Assembly: GCA_022511355.1 (NCBI GenBank)
Contig: JAFLRS010000071.1
Location: 1 to 9,233 of the forward strand
DNA: 9,233 nt
Direction of reading: 5' to 3'
DNA from: Alistipes sp.
GTDB taxonomy: Bacteria; Bacteroidota; Bacteroidia; Bacteroidales; Rikenellaceae
Each line of letters opens with the position of its first letter. The stretch's first letter is position 1. The notes beneath the pieces are model-generated. The model did not search any database. It had not been told where the DNA came from and saw nothing but the letters and a program-made list of their open reading frames with translations. The translations under genes were made by a program, and so were the position numbers. Shown in pieces: positions 1 to 6,343 of the stretch.

Positions 1-120
1 AGCACTCTTTGCCCTCGGTTTGGCGTCGGTTCGACTGCGTTCGCTGTCGCTCTCTCCGCTCAAGATGACAAGGAAAGTTATGGTTTTCAGACAAAACGTA
101 AAGTTTCGGGATAGCACCAT
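1..120. repeat. Non-coding left edge, possible dispersed intergenic repeat
   Basis: No convincing gene is seen here on either strand. The stretch at about 26-72 is a run of short TCG/CGCT words (GTTCGACTGCGTTCGCTGTC, then CGCTCAAGATGACAAGG). It resembles the 'TTCGCTCAGGATGACA'-type sequence dispersed in intergenic regions of many bacterial genomes. That resemblance is from memory. Only one copy lies in this window, so its repeat nature is not shown here. Positions 73-120 are AT-richer and hold nothing I recognise. Confidence 0.25.
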
Positions 121-124
121 GATA

Positions 125-149
125 CCCCTCCCTTTGGCAAAGGGAGGGG
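125..149. repeat. Near-perfect C/G-rich palindrome
   Basis: An 11-bp arm CCCCTCCCTTT (125-135) is followed by GGC (136-138) and the exact complement AAAGGGAGGGG (139-149). It lies beyond the efflux-operon terminators, away from any gene. A perfect polypyrimidine/polypurine hairpin with a 3-nt loop is more regular than chance would give. It has the look of a small dispersed intergenic palindrome, but only one copy is present here. It is not a plausible intrinsic terminator because neither side has a T-tract. Confidence 0.6.
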
Positions 150-160
150 AGAGGGGAGGG
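142..160 (+). other. G-quadruplex motif (G3 A G4 AGA G4 A G3)
   Basis: Four G-tracts are visible on the plus strand: 142-144, 146-149, 153-156 and 158-160. The loops between them are 1, 3 and 1 nt. This meets the usual short-loop G-quadruplex pattern. The first two tracts are also the right arm of the palindrome at 125-149, so the hairpin and the quadruplex could not form on the same strand at the same time. Folding and function are inference. Confidence 0.5.
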
Positions 161-178
161 AATGTGAATATGCATAAG

Positions 179-199
179 AAAAAAGGCTAAAGCCTTTTT
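179..199. terminator. Short bidirectional hairpin with T-tract, distal terminator of the efflux operon
   Basis: AAAAAGGC (180-187) pairs with GCCTTTTT (192-199) around a 4-nt loop (188-191). Read on the minus strand the stem ends in TTTTTT, and on the plus strand in TTTTT, so it can act in both directions. It is the last of three hairpins after the outer-membrane-factor gene and is probably a back-up terminator. Its right arm shares 197-199 with the base of the next hairpin, so the two fully extended structures exclude each other. Confidence 0.6.
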
Positions 200-226
200 G
201 TCGCTTTTGCGGGCAAAAGCGACAAA
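197..226. other. Perfect 13-bp hairpin with 4-nt loop
   Basis: TTTGTCGCTTTTG (197-209) is exactly complementary to CAAAAGCGACAAA (214-226), with loop CGGG (210-213). It lies between two terminator-like hairpins. Neither strand has a T-run directly after this stem, so it is not a standard intrinsic terminator by itself. It could be a 3'-end stabilising or processing structure, or a dispersed palindrome. The structure is certain from the sequence; its role is not. Confidence 0.6.
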
Positions 227-227
227 C

Positions 228-262
228 AAAAAAAGAATGTCATTTGCATGACCTTCTTTTTT
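228..262 (-). terminator. Primary intrinsic terminator of the efflux operon
   Basis: It begins about 21 nt after the stop codon of the outer-membrane-factor gene. Read on the minus strand, AAAAAAGAA is followed by one mismatched base, then GTCAT, loop GCAA, ATGAC, one mismatched base and TTCTTTTTTT. The stem is 9 bp plus 5 bp around the mismatch, ending in a 7-T tract. In the operon sense the loop is GCAA, a GNRA tetraloop, which favours minus-strand function. The A-tract/T-tract symmetry would also allow activity on the plus strand. Confidence 0.8.
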
Positions 263-283
263 CGCGCAGATTAAATACCACAA

Positions 284-1693
284 TCATTTTTCATCGCCGG
301 AGTCCTCTATCTGCCAACCGCCGCCCAAAACCTTATAAAGCTGTACAAGAGCAAGATGCTCGTCCCGAATGGCATTGTTCATGCCGATTTGCGCCTCAAG
401 ATAACGACGCTGAGCATCAAGCACATCCAAATATCGAATGGATCCCGCCGTGAACTGACTGTGAGTCAAACGGTCATACTCCCGTGCCGCATTCAACTGA
501 CGCTCACGCAATGCCGACGCCGAACGCGTACTCTCACAATACGCCACCGCATCGTCAGCCTCCTTGAATACCTCCAAAACCTTCTGCTCGTAATTGAACC
601 GAGCCTCATCATACGCAGCAATCGACGCCTTATACTTCGCACGCTTGCGGCCGAATCCGAAAATAGGCGCAGTCAAAGTCTCCGCAATATAACTGAACGG
701 CGAACGCAACAATCCGCGCAATCCGTTATCCTCAACTCCTCCCGTCAAATCGATTATCATTCGCGGAAAACGGTCGGCATATGCCACCCCCACAGCCGCC
801 ATCGAAGCCTTCAAACGCTGCTCCGAAGCCCGTACATCGGGACGACGCTGCAACAATACCGACGGAACACCAACCGGCAACCGCTCAGGCAAATCGTCAT
901 CCTGCAAACCGCCGCTCCGCGATATCTCCAAATCGGGATACTCCCCCATCAACAACGCAAGTGCATTCTCCAATACCTGTATGCCGTACTCCAAATCGGG
1001 AATGCGCGTGGCCACCATCGCATACTCCATCTGCGCCTGACGGTAGACAATCTCGTTGGTAACGCCTCCCTCGAATCGAATGCGGGCCATCTCAACCCCC
1101 TCCAATCGCGTATTCATCGTCCGACGGACAATCTCAAGCTCGTTGTCCAACGCCACCAAACGAAAATAGGCCGAAGCAGCTTCAGCTACCAACATCATGC
1201 GCACAGCCCGCTCATCCTCTATCGTCGCCTCATATTCGGCTCCCGCCTTGCGCTTCGCCCAACGAAGATTCCCCCAAAAATCCAACTCCCAGCGTATCGA
1301 AAACTTGAGTCCGAATTCGGGGTCGCGCAACGGCGACTCCTGCCAATAATCATTCGTCTCGTTATTGAACGGAGCTACAAAATTCAAATTCGGCAATCGG
1401 TTAGCCTTCCCTATTCGGTACAACTCACGCAACTGCTCCACACGAGCCGCAGCCGCCAATACCTTCTTATTATGTTCGAGCGTGCGTTCGATTATATATC
1501 GCAAATCCGCATCGCCGTAAAACTCCCACCATCCTACATCGGCAATAGTCATGGAATCGGCATCCATCCCCGCTATGCTCTCGGGCAAATTCAACTCCGG
1601 CTCCTTGCACTCCCGAACAGCCGAACAGCCCGCCCACACAACAACAACCGCCGACACAACCGCCGACATCAAATATCTCAATGCACGTCTCAT
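284..1693 (-). CDS. Outer-membrane factor lipoprotein of an RND efflux system (TolC/OprM/NodT family)
   Basis: 469 aa, the usual size for this family. It is the outer-membrane channel through which the pump encoded just upstream exports its substrates. The N-terminus MRRALRYLM is followed by a Val/Ala-rich hydrophobic stretch and WAGC, so Cys23 is the likely lipidated residue. The -3 residue is Trp, not the usual Leu, so the lipobox is slightly unusual. The mature protein has two outer-membrane efflux repeats. Diagnostic are LPVGVPSVLLQRRPDVRASE (about 270-290, matching the 'LP.GLPS.LL.RRPDIR.AE' block of OprM/NodT proteins) and the C-terminal SIRYLDVLDAQRRYLEAQ. The ATG overlaps the RND pump stop by 4 bp (ATGA), indicating translational coupling. 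It is the last gene of the operon and is followed by tandem terminators. Family assignment is secure; the substrate is unknown. Confidence 0.96.
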   Translation of the reverse strand: MRRALRYLMSAVVSAVVVVWAGCSAVRECKEPELNLPESIAGMDADSMTIADVGWWEFYGDADLRYIIERTLEHNKKVLAAAARVEQLRELYRIGKANRLPNLNFVAPFNNETNDYWQESPLRDPEFGLKFSIRWELDFWGNLRWAKRKAGAEYEATIEDERAVRMMLVAEAASAYFRLVALDNELEIVRRTMNTRLEGVEMARIRFEGGVTNEIVYRQAQMEYAMVATRIPDLEYGIQVLENALALLMGEYPDLEISRSGGLQDDDLPERLPVGVPSVLLQRRPDVRASEQRLKASMAAVGVAYADRFPRMIIDLTGGVEDNGLRGLLRSPFSYIAETLTAPIFGFGRKRAKYKASIAAYDEARFNYEQKVLEVFKEADDAVAYCESTRSASALRERQLNAAREYDRLTHSQFTAGSIRYLDVLDAQRRYLEAQIGMNNAIRDEHLALVQLYKVLGGGWQIEDSGDEK

Positions 1694-4600
1694 CCCTTTC
1701 TCTCTTTCAGTTTAGCCTTGATTCTGTAAATCCACACGAAAAAGAACGGCACAAACACGATTCCCGCCGTAATGGCTACAAGCATCCCGAAAAAAACACC
1801 CGTACCTATTCCCTGACGACTCGCCGAACCCGGACCCGATGCAAATACCAACGGCAAAAGCCCCAGTATGAACGCCAACGAAGTCATGACTATGGGACGG
1901 AAACGCAAATGCGCCGCCGTAAGCGCCGCCGCCACAATGTCGCGGCCCTTCTCGACCTCCTCCTTCGCAAACTCTACAATCAGAATGGCGTTGCGGGCAG
2001 CAAGACCCACAAGCATAACCAATCCTATCTGGAAATATATGTTGTTCTCGAGTCCGCATATCCAAATGCCCAAATAGGCTCCGATTCCCGCCACAGGCAA
2101 CGACAATATCACCGCCACAGGCACCGTCCAACTCTCATACTGCGCCGCAAGAAACAGAAAAACAAACAAAAATGCCAAGGCCAATACCAAACCCGTCTGA
2201 CCGCTGACGTGCTTCTCCTGATAGGACAATCCGCTCCACTCGACTCCGATGTTCGACGGCAAATGCTCGCGCACAATTCGCTCCAAAACAGCCATCGCCT
2301 GACCCGAACTGTATCCGTGAGCAGCCTCGCCCGTAATCGCCGCCGAAGTGAACATATTGAATCGGCGTATCGTCCCCGAACCCGTCGTGTAGTGACTCGT
2401 ACCCAACGAAGTGACAGGAATCATCGCATCCCCGCTTCCCTTCACGAAAAAAAGACTCAGATTGTCGCGGCGGGCACGATACGGCGCCTCCGCCTGAATA
2501 TATACGCGGTAGATTCGGTTGAACATATTGAAATCGTTCACATAGACCGAACCCGTAAATGTCTTCATGGTGGAAAAAATGTCAGACAACTGCACTCCGT
2601 GCAAACGCGCCTTGTCGCGGTCTACATCGAAATACAACTGCGGAATGTCTCGCTGCATCGACGATGCAAGACCCGTAAGCTCGGGACGCATCGCCGCATA
2701 GCGCATGAGAGTATCCACAGCCTGCTGCAAATCGGTATATGTGGCATCCGCACGCGCCTCCAATGACATCTCGAATCCGCCCGAAGTTCCAAGCCCCGGA
2801 ATCACCGGCGGACGCGACAGATAAACCTTGCTCTCGGGATAACGCGAAAACTCCTTGCGGACACGCTGCATGACCTCGCCTATGTCGTCGGTCTTGCGCT
2901 CGCCCCACGGCTTGAGAATCACCGTGAGCTGACTCCGCGACTGACTCGTACCCACGCGCGGACTCGAACCCGTAACATTCAAAACATACTCCACATCGGG
3001 GTCTTGCATCAGATACTCCATCGCACGGTCGGTAACCTTGCGGGTACGCTCGATAGTAGCCCCCTCGGGCAACTCCAACTCCACGGTAAAATATCCCTGG
3101 TCCTCCTGCGGCAGAAAACTCTGCGGCAGCAACTCGTTCATAAGCCATATTCCTATCAGCACAATCCCGAATGCCGCAAACACCCGCTTCGAACGGGTAA
3201 GCGCCACGATTATAACGTTGGCGTAGAACTTGTTGCCCATCGACAACCAATAGTTTATGCGGCGGAATATGCGGTTCTTGCGGCCCCTCTGCGGACGCAA
3301 AAACAGAGAACACATGACCGGACTCAGCGTAAGCGCGACAACGGTCGATATGATGACCGAAACGGCAATCGTAATCGTGAACTGACGATAAAGCTGACCC
3401 GTTATGCCCGAAAGAAAACTTACCGGCACGAATACGGCACACAATACCAACGACATGGCTATAAGCGCTCCGCCCAAACTGCTCATCGCCTTCTTGGTGG
3501 CCTCGTATGGCGACAACCCCTCCTGCGTCATTATGCGGTCGACATTCTCCACCACCACTATCGCGTCATCCACCACAATGCCTATGGCCAAAATCAAACC
3601 CAACAGCGTCATCATGTTGAGCGAAAAACCGAAAACAAGCATCACTCCGAATGTTCCGATAAGCGAAATGGGAACGGCTATGGTGGGAATAAGCGTCGCA
3701 CGCCAACTCTGCAACGACAGGAATACCACGAAAATCACCAACAGCAACGCCTCGAAAAGCGTGCGGTAAACATGATGAATGGATTGCGAAATATACTCCG
3801 TCATGTCGAACGGAATATTGTAGGTAATGCCTTCGGGAAAGTTGCGGCTGATTTCGGTCATCGCCTCCTTGACCTGTCCGGCCACCTCCATGGCGTTGGC
3901 TCCCGGCAACATATTGATATTCAGCACTGCGGCATTGTCACCGTTGATTCCGCTCTCGGTGTTGTAAGAGGCCGCCTCGAGCGATATGCGGGCCACATCG
4001 CGCAGACGAATAATCGAACCGTCGGAGTTGGCTCGCACCACAATCTGCTCGAACTCCGCTACCGACGACAAACGCCCCTGAGCGGTAATCGGAATGGTGA
4101 CATCCACCCCCTCCATGGGAGCCTGACCCAACACTCCGGCCGCAGATTCGCGGTTCTGGTCCTTGAGAGCCGTCTGCAAATCCTTGACCGTAAGACCCAA
4201 ATCGGCAAGCTTGTCGGGCTGAACCCATATCTGCATCGCGTAGTATCGGCTGCCCACATTCGACACACTGCCCACTCCCGGCACACGGCGAAGCATATCC
4301 AGCACATTCAGCGTCGCATAGTTAGAAAGATAGACCTCGTCGAACTTCGGGTCCGACGACAACAGCGTAATGGTCATCAACCGGCTCGAAGCCTGCTTCT
4401 CGACCGAAATGCCGTTCTGCACGACCTCGGCCGGCAAATTGGCCTCGGCCTTCTTCAAACGGTTCTGAATATCGACCGCCGCAATGTCGGGGTCGGTCGA
4501 AATGTCGAAAGTCACCGTGGCTGAAAAACCTCCCGAATTGGAACTCGAAGACTCCATATATATCATGCCCGGCGTACCGTTCAGATTCTGTTCGATGGGA

Positions 4601-4791
4601 GTGGCAACGGCCTGAGTCACGGTCTGGGCATCGGCTCCCGGATACGAAGCCGAAATCTTGACCACCGGAGGCACGATGTCGGGATACTGATCGACCGGCA
4701 GCAGCACCAAACCGATGACGCCCAAAATCACAATGACTATGGACAACACTGTCGAAAATACCGGCCTGTCTATAAAGAAATCGGACTTCAT
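1690..4791 (-). CDS. RND multidrug efflux permease, HAE1 family (AcrB/MexB-like)
   Basis: 1033 aa, the standard length for this family. It is the inner-membrane, proton-driven trimeric pump of the tripartite complex. MKSDFFIDRPVFSTVLSIVI is the typical HAE1 start with TM1. Two porter domains alternate with two blocks of transmembrane helices. TM4 carries GIVVDDAIVVVENVDRIM; Asp408 and Asp409 correspond to the AcrB proton-relay pair D407/D408. TM10 carries GLAARNAILIVEFAKE, where AcrB has GLSAKNAILIVEFAK. The relay Lys940 equivalent is therefore Arg933 (codon 1993-1995), a conservative but notable change. LRFRPIVMTSLAFILGLLPL matches the AcrB segment around R971. It starts 3 bp after the adaptor stop and overlaps the outer-membrane factor start by 4 bp. 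Likely substrates are hydrophobic or amphipathic molecules such as drugs, detergents or bile acids; this is inference from the family, not read from sequence. Confidence 0.97.
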   Translation of the reverse strand: MKSDFFIDRPVFSTVLSIVIVILGVIGLVLLPVDQYPDIVPPVVKISASYPGADAQTVTQAVATPIEQNLNGTPGMIYMESSSSNSGGFSATVTFDISTDPDIAAVDIQNRLKKAEANLPAEVVQNGISVEKQASSRLMTITLLSSDPKFDEVYLSNYATLNVLDMLRRVPGVGSVSNVGSRYYAMQIWVQPDKLADLGLTVKDLQTALKDQNRESAAGVLGQAPMEGVDVTIPITAQGRLSSVAEFEQIVVRANSDGSIIRLRDVARISLEAASYNTESGINGDNAAVLNINMLPGANAMEVAGQVKEAMTEISRNFPEGITYNIPFDMTEYISQSIHHVYRTLFEALLLVIFVVFLSLQSWRATLIPTIAVPISLIGTFGVMLVFGFSLNMMTLLGLILAIGIVVDDAIVVVENVDRIMTQEGLSPYEATKKAMSSLGGALIAMSLVLCAVFVPVSFLSGITGQLYRQFTITIAVSVIISTVVALTLSPVMCSLFLRPQRGRKNRIFRRINYWLSMGNKFYANVIIVALTRSKRVFAAFGIVLIGIWLMNELLPQSFLPQEDQGYFTVELELPEGATIERTRKVTDRAMEYLMQDPDVEYVLNVTGSSPRVGTSQSRSQLTVILKPWGERKTDDIGEVMQRVRKEFSRYPESKVYLSRPPVIPGLGTSGGFEMSLEARADATYTDLQQAVDTLMRYAAMRPELTGLASSMQRDIPQLYFDVDRDKARLHGVQLSDIFSTMKTFTGSVYVNDFNMFNRIYRVYIQAEAPYRARRDNLSLFFVKGSGDAMIPVTSLGTSHYTTGSGTIRRFNMFTSAAITGEAAHGYSSGQAMAVLERIVREHLPSNIGVEWSGLSYQEKHVSGQTGLVLALAFLFVFLFLAAQYESWTVPVAVILSLPVAGIGAYLGIWICGLENNIYFQIGLVMLVGLAARNAILIVEFAKEEVEKGRDIVAAALTAAHLRFRPIVMTSLAFILGLLPLVFASGPGSASRQGIGTGVFFGMLVAITAGIVFVPFFFVWIYRIKAKLKERKG

Positions 4792-4794
4792 CGC

Positions 4795-6150
4795 TTACTG
4801 CTCAACTTCGGTTTCAGACTCTTCAGCCGCCGAATCGGCCTCCGCCGCCACGGCTTCCGTATCATCCGACGACTCTCCGCCGGCCATCTCCTCCTGCTCC
4901 GCCTTTATCGCATCGCCCACTGGAGCAACCTTCATTCCGTGCGACAGCTTGTGGTAACCCTCCACCACAATATACTCGCCGCGGCCCAGACCGCGCTCTA
5001 TGACCGTCGCATTCTCAAGTTCGGGACCCGTCTCCACAAAACGACGCTCTACAATGCTGTCGGGACGCACTACATATATATATGCACCGCCCTTCTCTAT
5101 CTCCAAAGCCCGCGTGGGCGCCACTACCGCATCCTCGCGGACGTCCAGCAGCATCTTCACGCGCGTAAACTGACCCGGCAGCAAAACGTGTTCGGGATTG
5201 GCCATCTCCGCACGCACCGAAAAGGTTCCCGTGCGGGAATCGACCTGCGGGTCGGCAAAATCCACCAAACCGCGATAGGGATACTCCGAACCGTCGGCCA
5301 AAGTAATGGTCACGTAAGGGTCCCACTTGCGGGTGGTGTCCTTGTGTCCGATATTGACGTTGCGGGCCTTCGAACGCAGATAATCCAACGCCGTCATGCT
5401 GAAGTCGATACGAACCGAATCGCTCTTCACCACCGTCGCCAGCAGCGATTTGCCGCCAGGACCCACAAGCGTTCCGACATCGACGCTGCGCTCCGAAATG
5501 TATCCCGATATGGGCGACTTCACCGTGGTGTAACCCAGTATCATCTCGGCCTGCGTGAGGTCGGCCTCGCTCACCACCACGTCGGCATTGGCACTCTCGT
5601 AGGCGGCTATGGCATTGTCCAAATCGAGCTGACTCACCGCATTCTGCTCATACAGCGGACGAATGCGGTTAAGGTCGCGCTGCGCACGCAACGCCTGCGC
5701 CCGAGCCTTGTTCAAACGCGCCTTCGCACTCTCCACATGAGCCTTGTAAAGCTTCGGGTCGATAATGAACAGAGTCTGACCCTTCTCGACATAGGTTCCC
5801 TCGTCGAATAGCATCTTCTCGAGGTATCCCTCCACGCGGGCGCGAATCTCCACGAACTGCTGCGCACGGATGCGGCCCACATACTCGCCGTAGATGCTCA
5901 CATCGTCGGTGGCAACAGCCTCGACCTCCACCACCGGATAGTCGGGAACCGCCGGACGAGGCCACAATACCCATGCAAGCACCGCCGCCGCCACAACGCA
6001 CAACGCTCCGACTCCCGTCCACTGCCATGCCGACAAATGGAAGTGCGAAGCATTGTCGGCAAGCGTCTTGATGTCGGACAACTTCATCGCCCTCAAACGC
6101 TTGAGATTAATATTCCGCAATGCGGATTTCAACTGTTCGCCTCCGTTCAT
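4795..6150 (-). CDS. Periplasmic adaptor (membrane fusion protein) of the RND efflux system
   Basis: 451 aa from the ATG at 6150. It bridges the pump and the outer-membrane factor. After about 43 mostly polar residues comes one membrane segment (about 44-64), so it is probably an inner-membrane-anchored protein; no convincing lipobox is present. Then come the barrel-sandwich/lipoyl half (EIRARVEGYLEKMLFDEGTY), a coiled-coil hairpin rich in Ala, Arg and Glu, the second lipoyl half (GYTTVKSPISGYISERSVDV), a beta-barrel domain (DPQVDSRTGTFSVRAEM, LPGQFTRVKM) and the membrane-proximal domain. The last 35 residues have 14 Asp/Glu and no Lys/Arg. The start is uncertain. The ATG at 6150 has no Shine-Dalgarno site, a TTG at 6132 has GGAGG 7 nt upstream, and an ATG at 6087 (430 aa) has a close GAGG. 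A still longer reading from TTG at 6231 looks non-coding in its first 27 codons. First gene of the operon, 3 bp before the pump. Confidence 0.94.
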   Translation of the reverse strand: MNGGEQLKSALRNINLKRLRAMKLSDIKTLADNASHFHLSAWQWTGVGALCVVAAAVLAWVLWPRPAVPDYPVVEVEAVATDDVSIYGEYVGRIRAQQFVEIRARVEGYLEKMLFDEGTYVEKGQTLFIIDPKLYKAHVESAKARLNKARAQALRAQRDLNRIRPLYEQNAVSQLDLDNAIAAYESANADVVVSEADLTQAEMILGYTTVKSPISGYISERSVDVGTLVGPGGKSLLATVVKSDSVRIDFSMTALDYLRSKARNVNIGHKDTTRKWDPYVTITLADGSEYPYRGLVDFADPQVDSRTGTFSVRAEMANPEHVLLPGQFTRVKMLLDVREDAVVAPTRALEIEKGGAYIYVVRPDSIVERRFVETGPELENATVIERGLGRGEYIVVEGYHKLSHGMKVAPVGDAIKAEQEEMAGGESSDDTEAVAAEADSAAEESETEVEQ

Positions 6151-6173
6151 AATGACTACAAACAAAAAAAAGT

Positions 6174-6239
6174 TTACCCTTCCGGACCTCGCCCGCACGA
6201 TACACGATCGTACCGCGCAAACAAGTTGCAAAAAGGCAT
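6174..6239 (-). CDS. Possible 21-codon upstream ORF in the efflux-operon leader
   Basis: An ATG (6239-6237) opens a 21-residue frame beginning MPFCNLFARYD and closing at TAA (6176-6174), 23 nt before the adaptor ATG. AAGGA lies 8 nt before its start, a better Shine-Dalgarno-like match than the adaptor gene has, although such sites count for little in Bacteroidetes. It lies between the candidate promoter and the adaptor gene, so it could be a leader peptide or could simply be chance. No homologue is recognised and there is no repeat of one codon type. Low confidence. Confidence 0.15.
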   Translation of the reverse strand: MPFCNLFARYDRVSCGRGPEG

Positions 6240-6267
6240 AACGTCAATCCTTCCGTTTTTATTGTGC

Positions 6268-6296
6268 GGTGCGGCCTTTTTTCCCGAGGCCGCACC
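6268..6296. other. Perfect 9-bp GC-rich hairpin in the lysA/efflux intergenic region
   Basis: GGTGCGGCC (6268-6276) and GGCCGCACC (6288-6296) are exact complements around an 11-nt loop, which is A-rich when read on the minus strand. It lies about 48 bp after the lysA stop. There is no T-tract after the stem on the minus strand, so it is not a standard intrinsic terminator. If the candidate promoter at 6308-6341 is used, the hairpin would sit within a few nucleotides of the 5' end of the efflux mRNA. It could then stabilise the transcript or take part in leader control. It might instead mark the 3' end of lysA mRNA. Confidence 0.5.
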
Positions 6297-6307
6297 CTAT
6301 CGAATTA

Positions 6308-6341
6308 CAAATATATGAAAATTATCCGAAATACGCGCAAA
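6308..6341 (-). promoter_or_regulatory. Candidate Bacteroidetes-type promoter for the efflux operon
   Basis: On the minus strand TATATTTG (6315-6308) fits the Bacteroidetes -7 consensus TAnnTTTG exactly. A TTTG (6341-6338) lies upstream as a possible -33 element, with a 22-nt spacer that is slightly longer than the usual 19-21. Both elements lie just past the lysA stop (6344). Transcription would begin near 6301-6305 and leave a leader of about 150 nt before the adaptor ATG. No regulator gene or clear operator is visible nearby. Confidence 0.4.
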
Positions 6342-6343
6342 CG

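Noticed and set aside
356..1729. 457-codon open frame on the plus strand opposite the outer-membrane factor gene
   Set aside because: The opposite strand encodes a protein with clear family motifs and a lipoprotein signal. This frame gives low-complexity Arg/Leu/His-rich sequence with no signal or domain.
3004..4524. 506-codon open frame on the plus strand opposite the RND pump gene
   Set aside because: It lies fully antisense to a clear pump gene. Its translation is rich in Arg, His and Gln with no recognisable domain, as expected from the complement of a GC-biased reading frame.
4939..5811. 290-codon open frame on the plus strand opposite the adaptor gene
   Set aside because: It is antisense to an adaptor with intact lipoyl and barrel motifs. 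The translated product is His/Arg/Gln-rich without family features.
5980..6020. Lipoprotein signal in the adaptor (Cys within GALC of the membrane segment)
   Set aside because: The residue before Cys is Leu where lipoboxes need Gly, Ala or Ser, and the Cys is in the middle of the hydrophobic segment. A membrane anchor fits better.
6151..6231. Extension of the adaptor gene to a TTG at 6231
   Set aside because: The added 27 residues (several Cys/Arg, then FFLFVVI from a T-run) look like translated leader. They would also place an odd hydrophobic patch ahead of the real membrane segment.
6268..6296. Hairpin after lysA as an intrinsic terminator
   Set aside because: The stem is perfect, but on the minus strand it is followed by GCACAATAAAAACGG, with no T-tract. 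It is kept only as a structural element.
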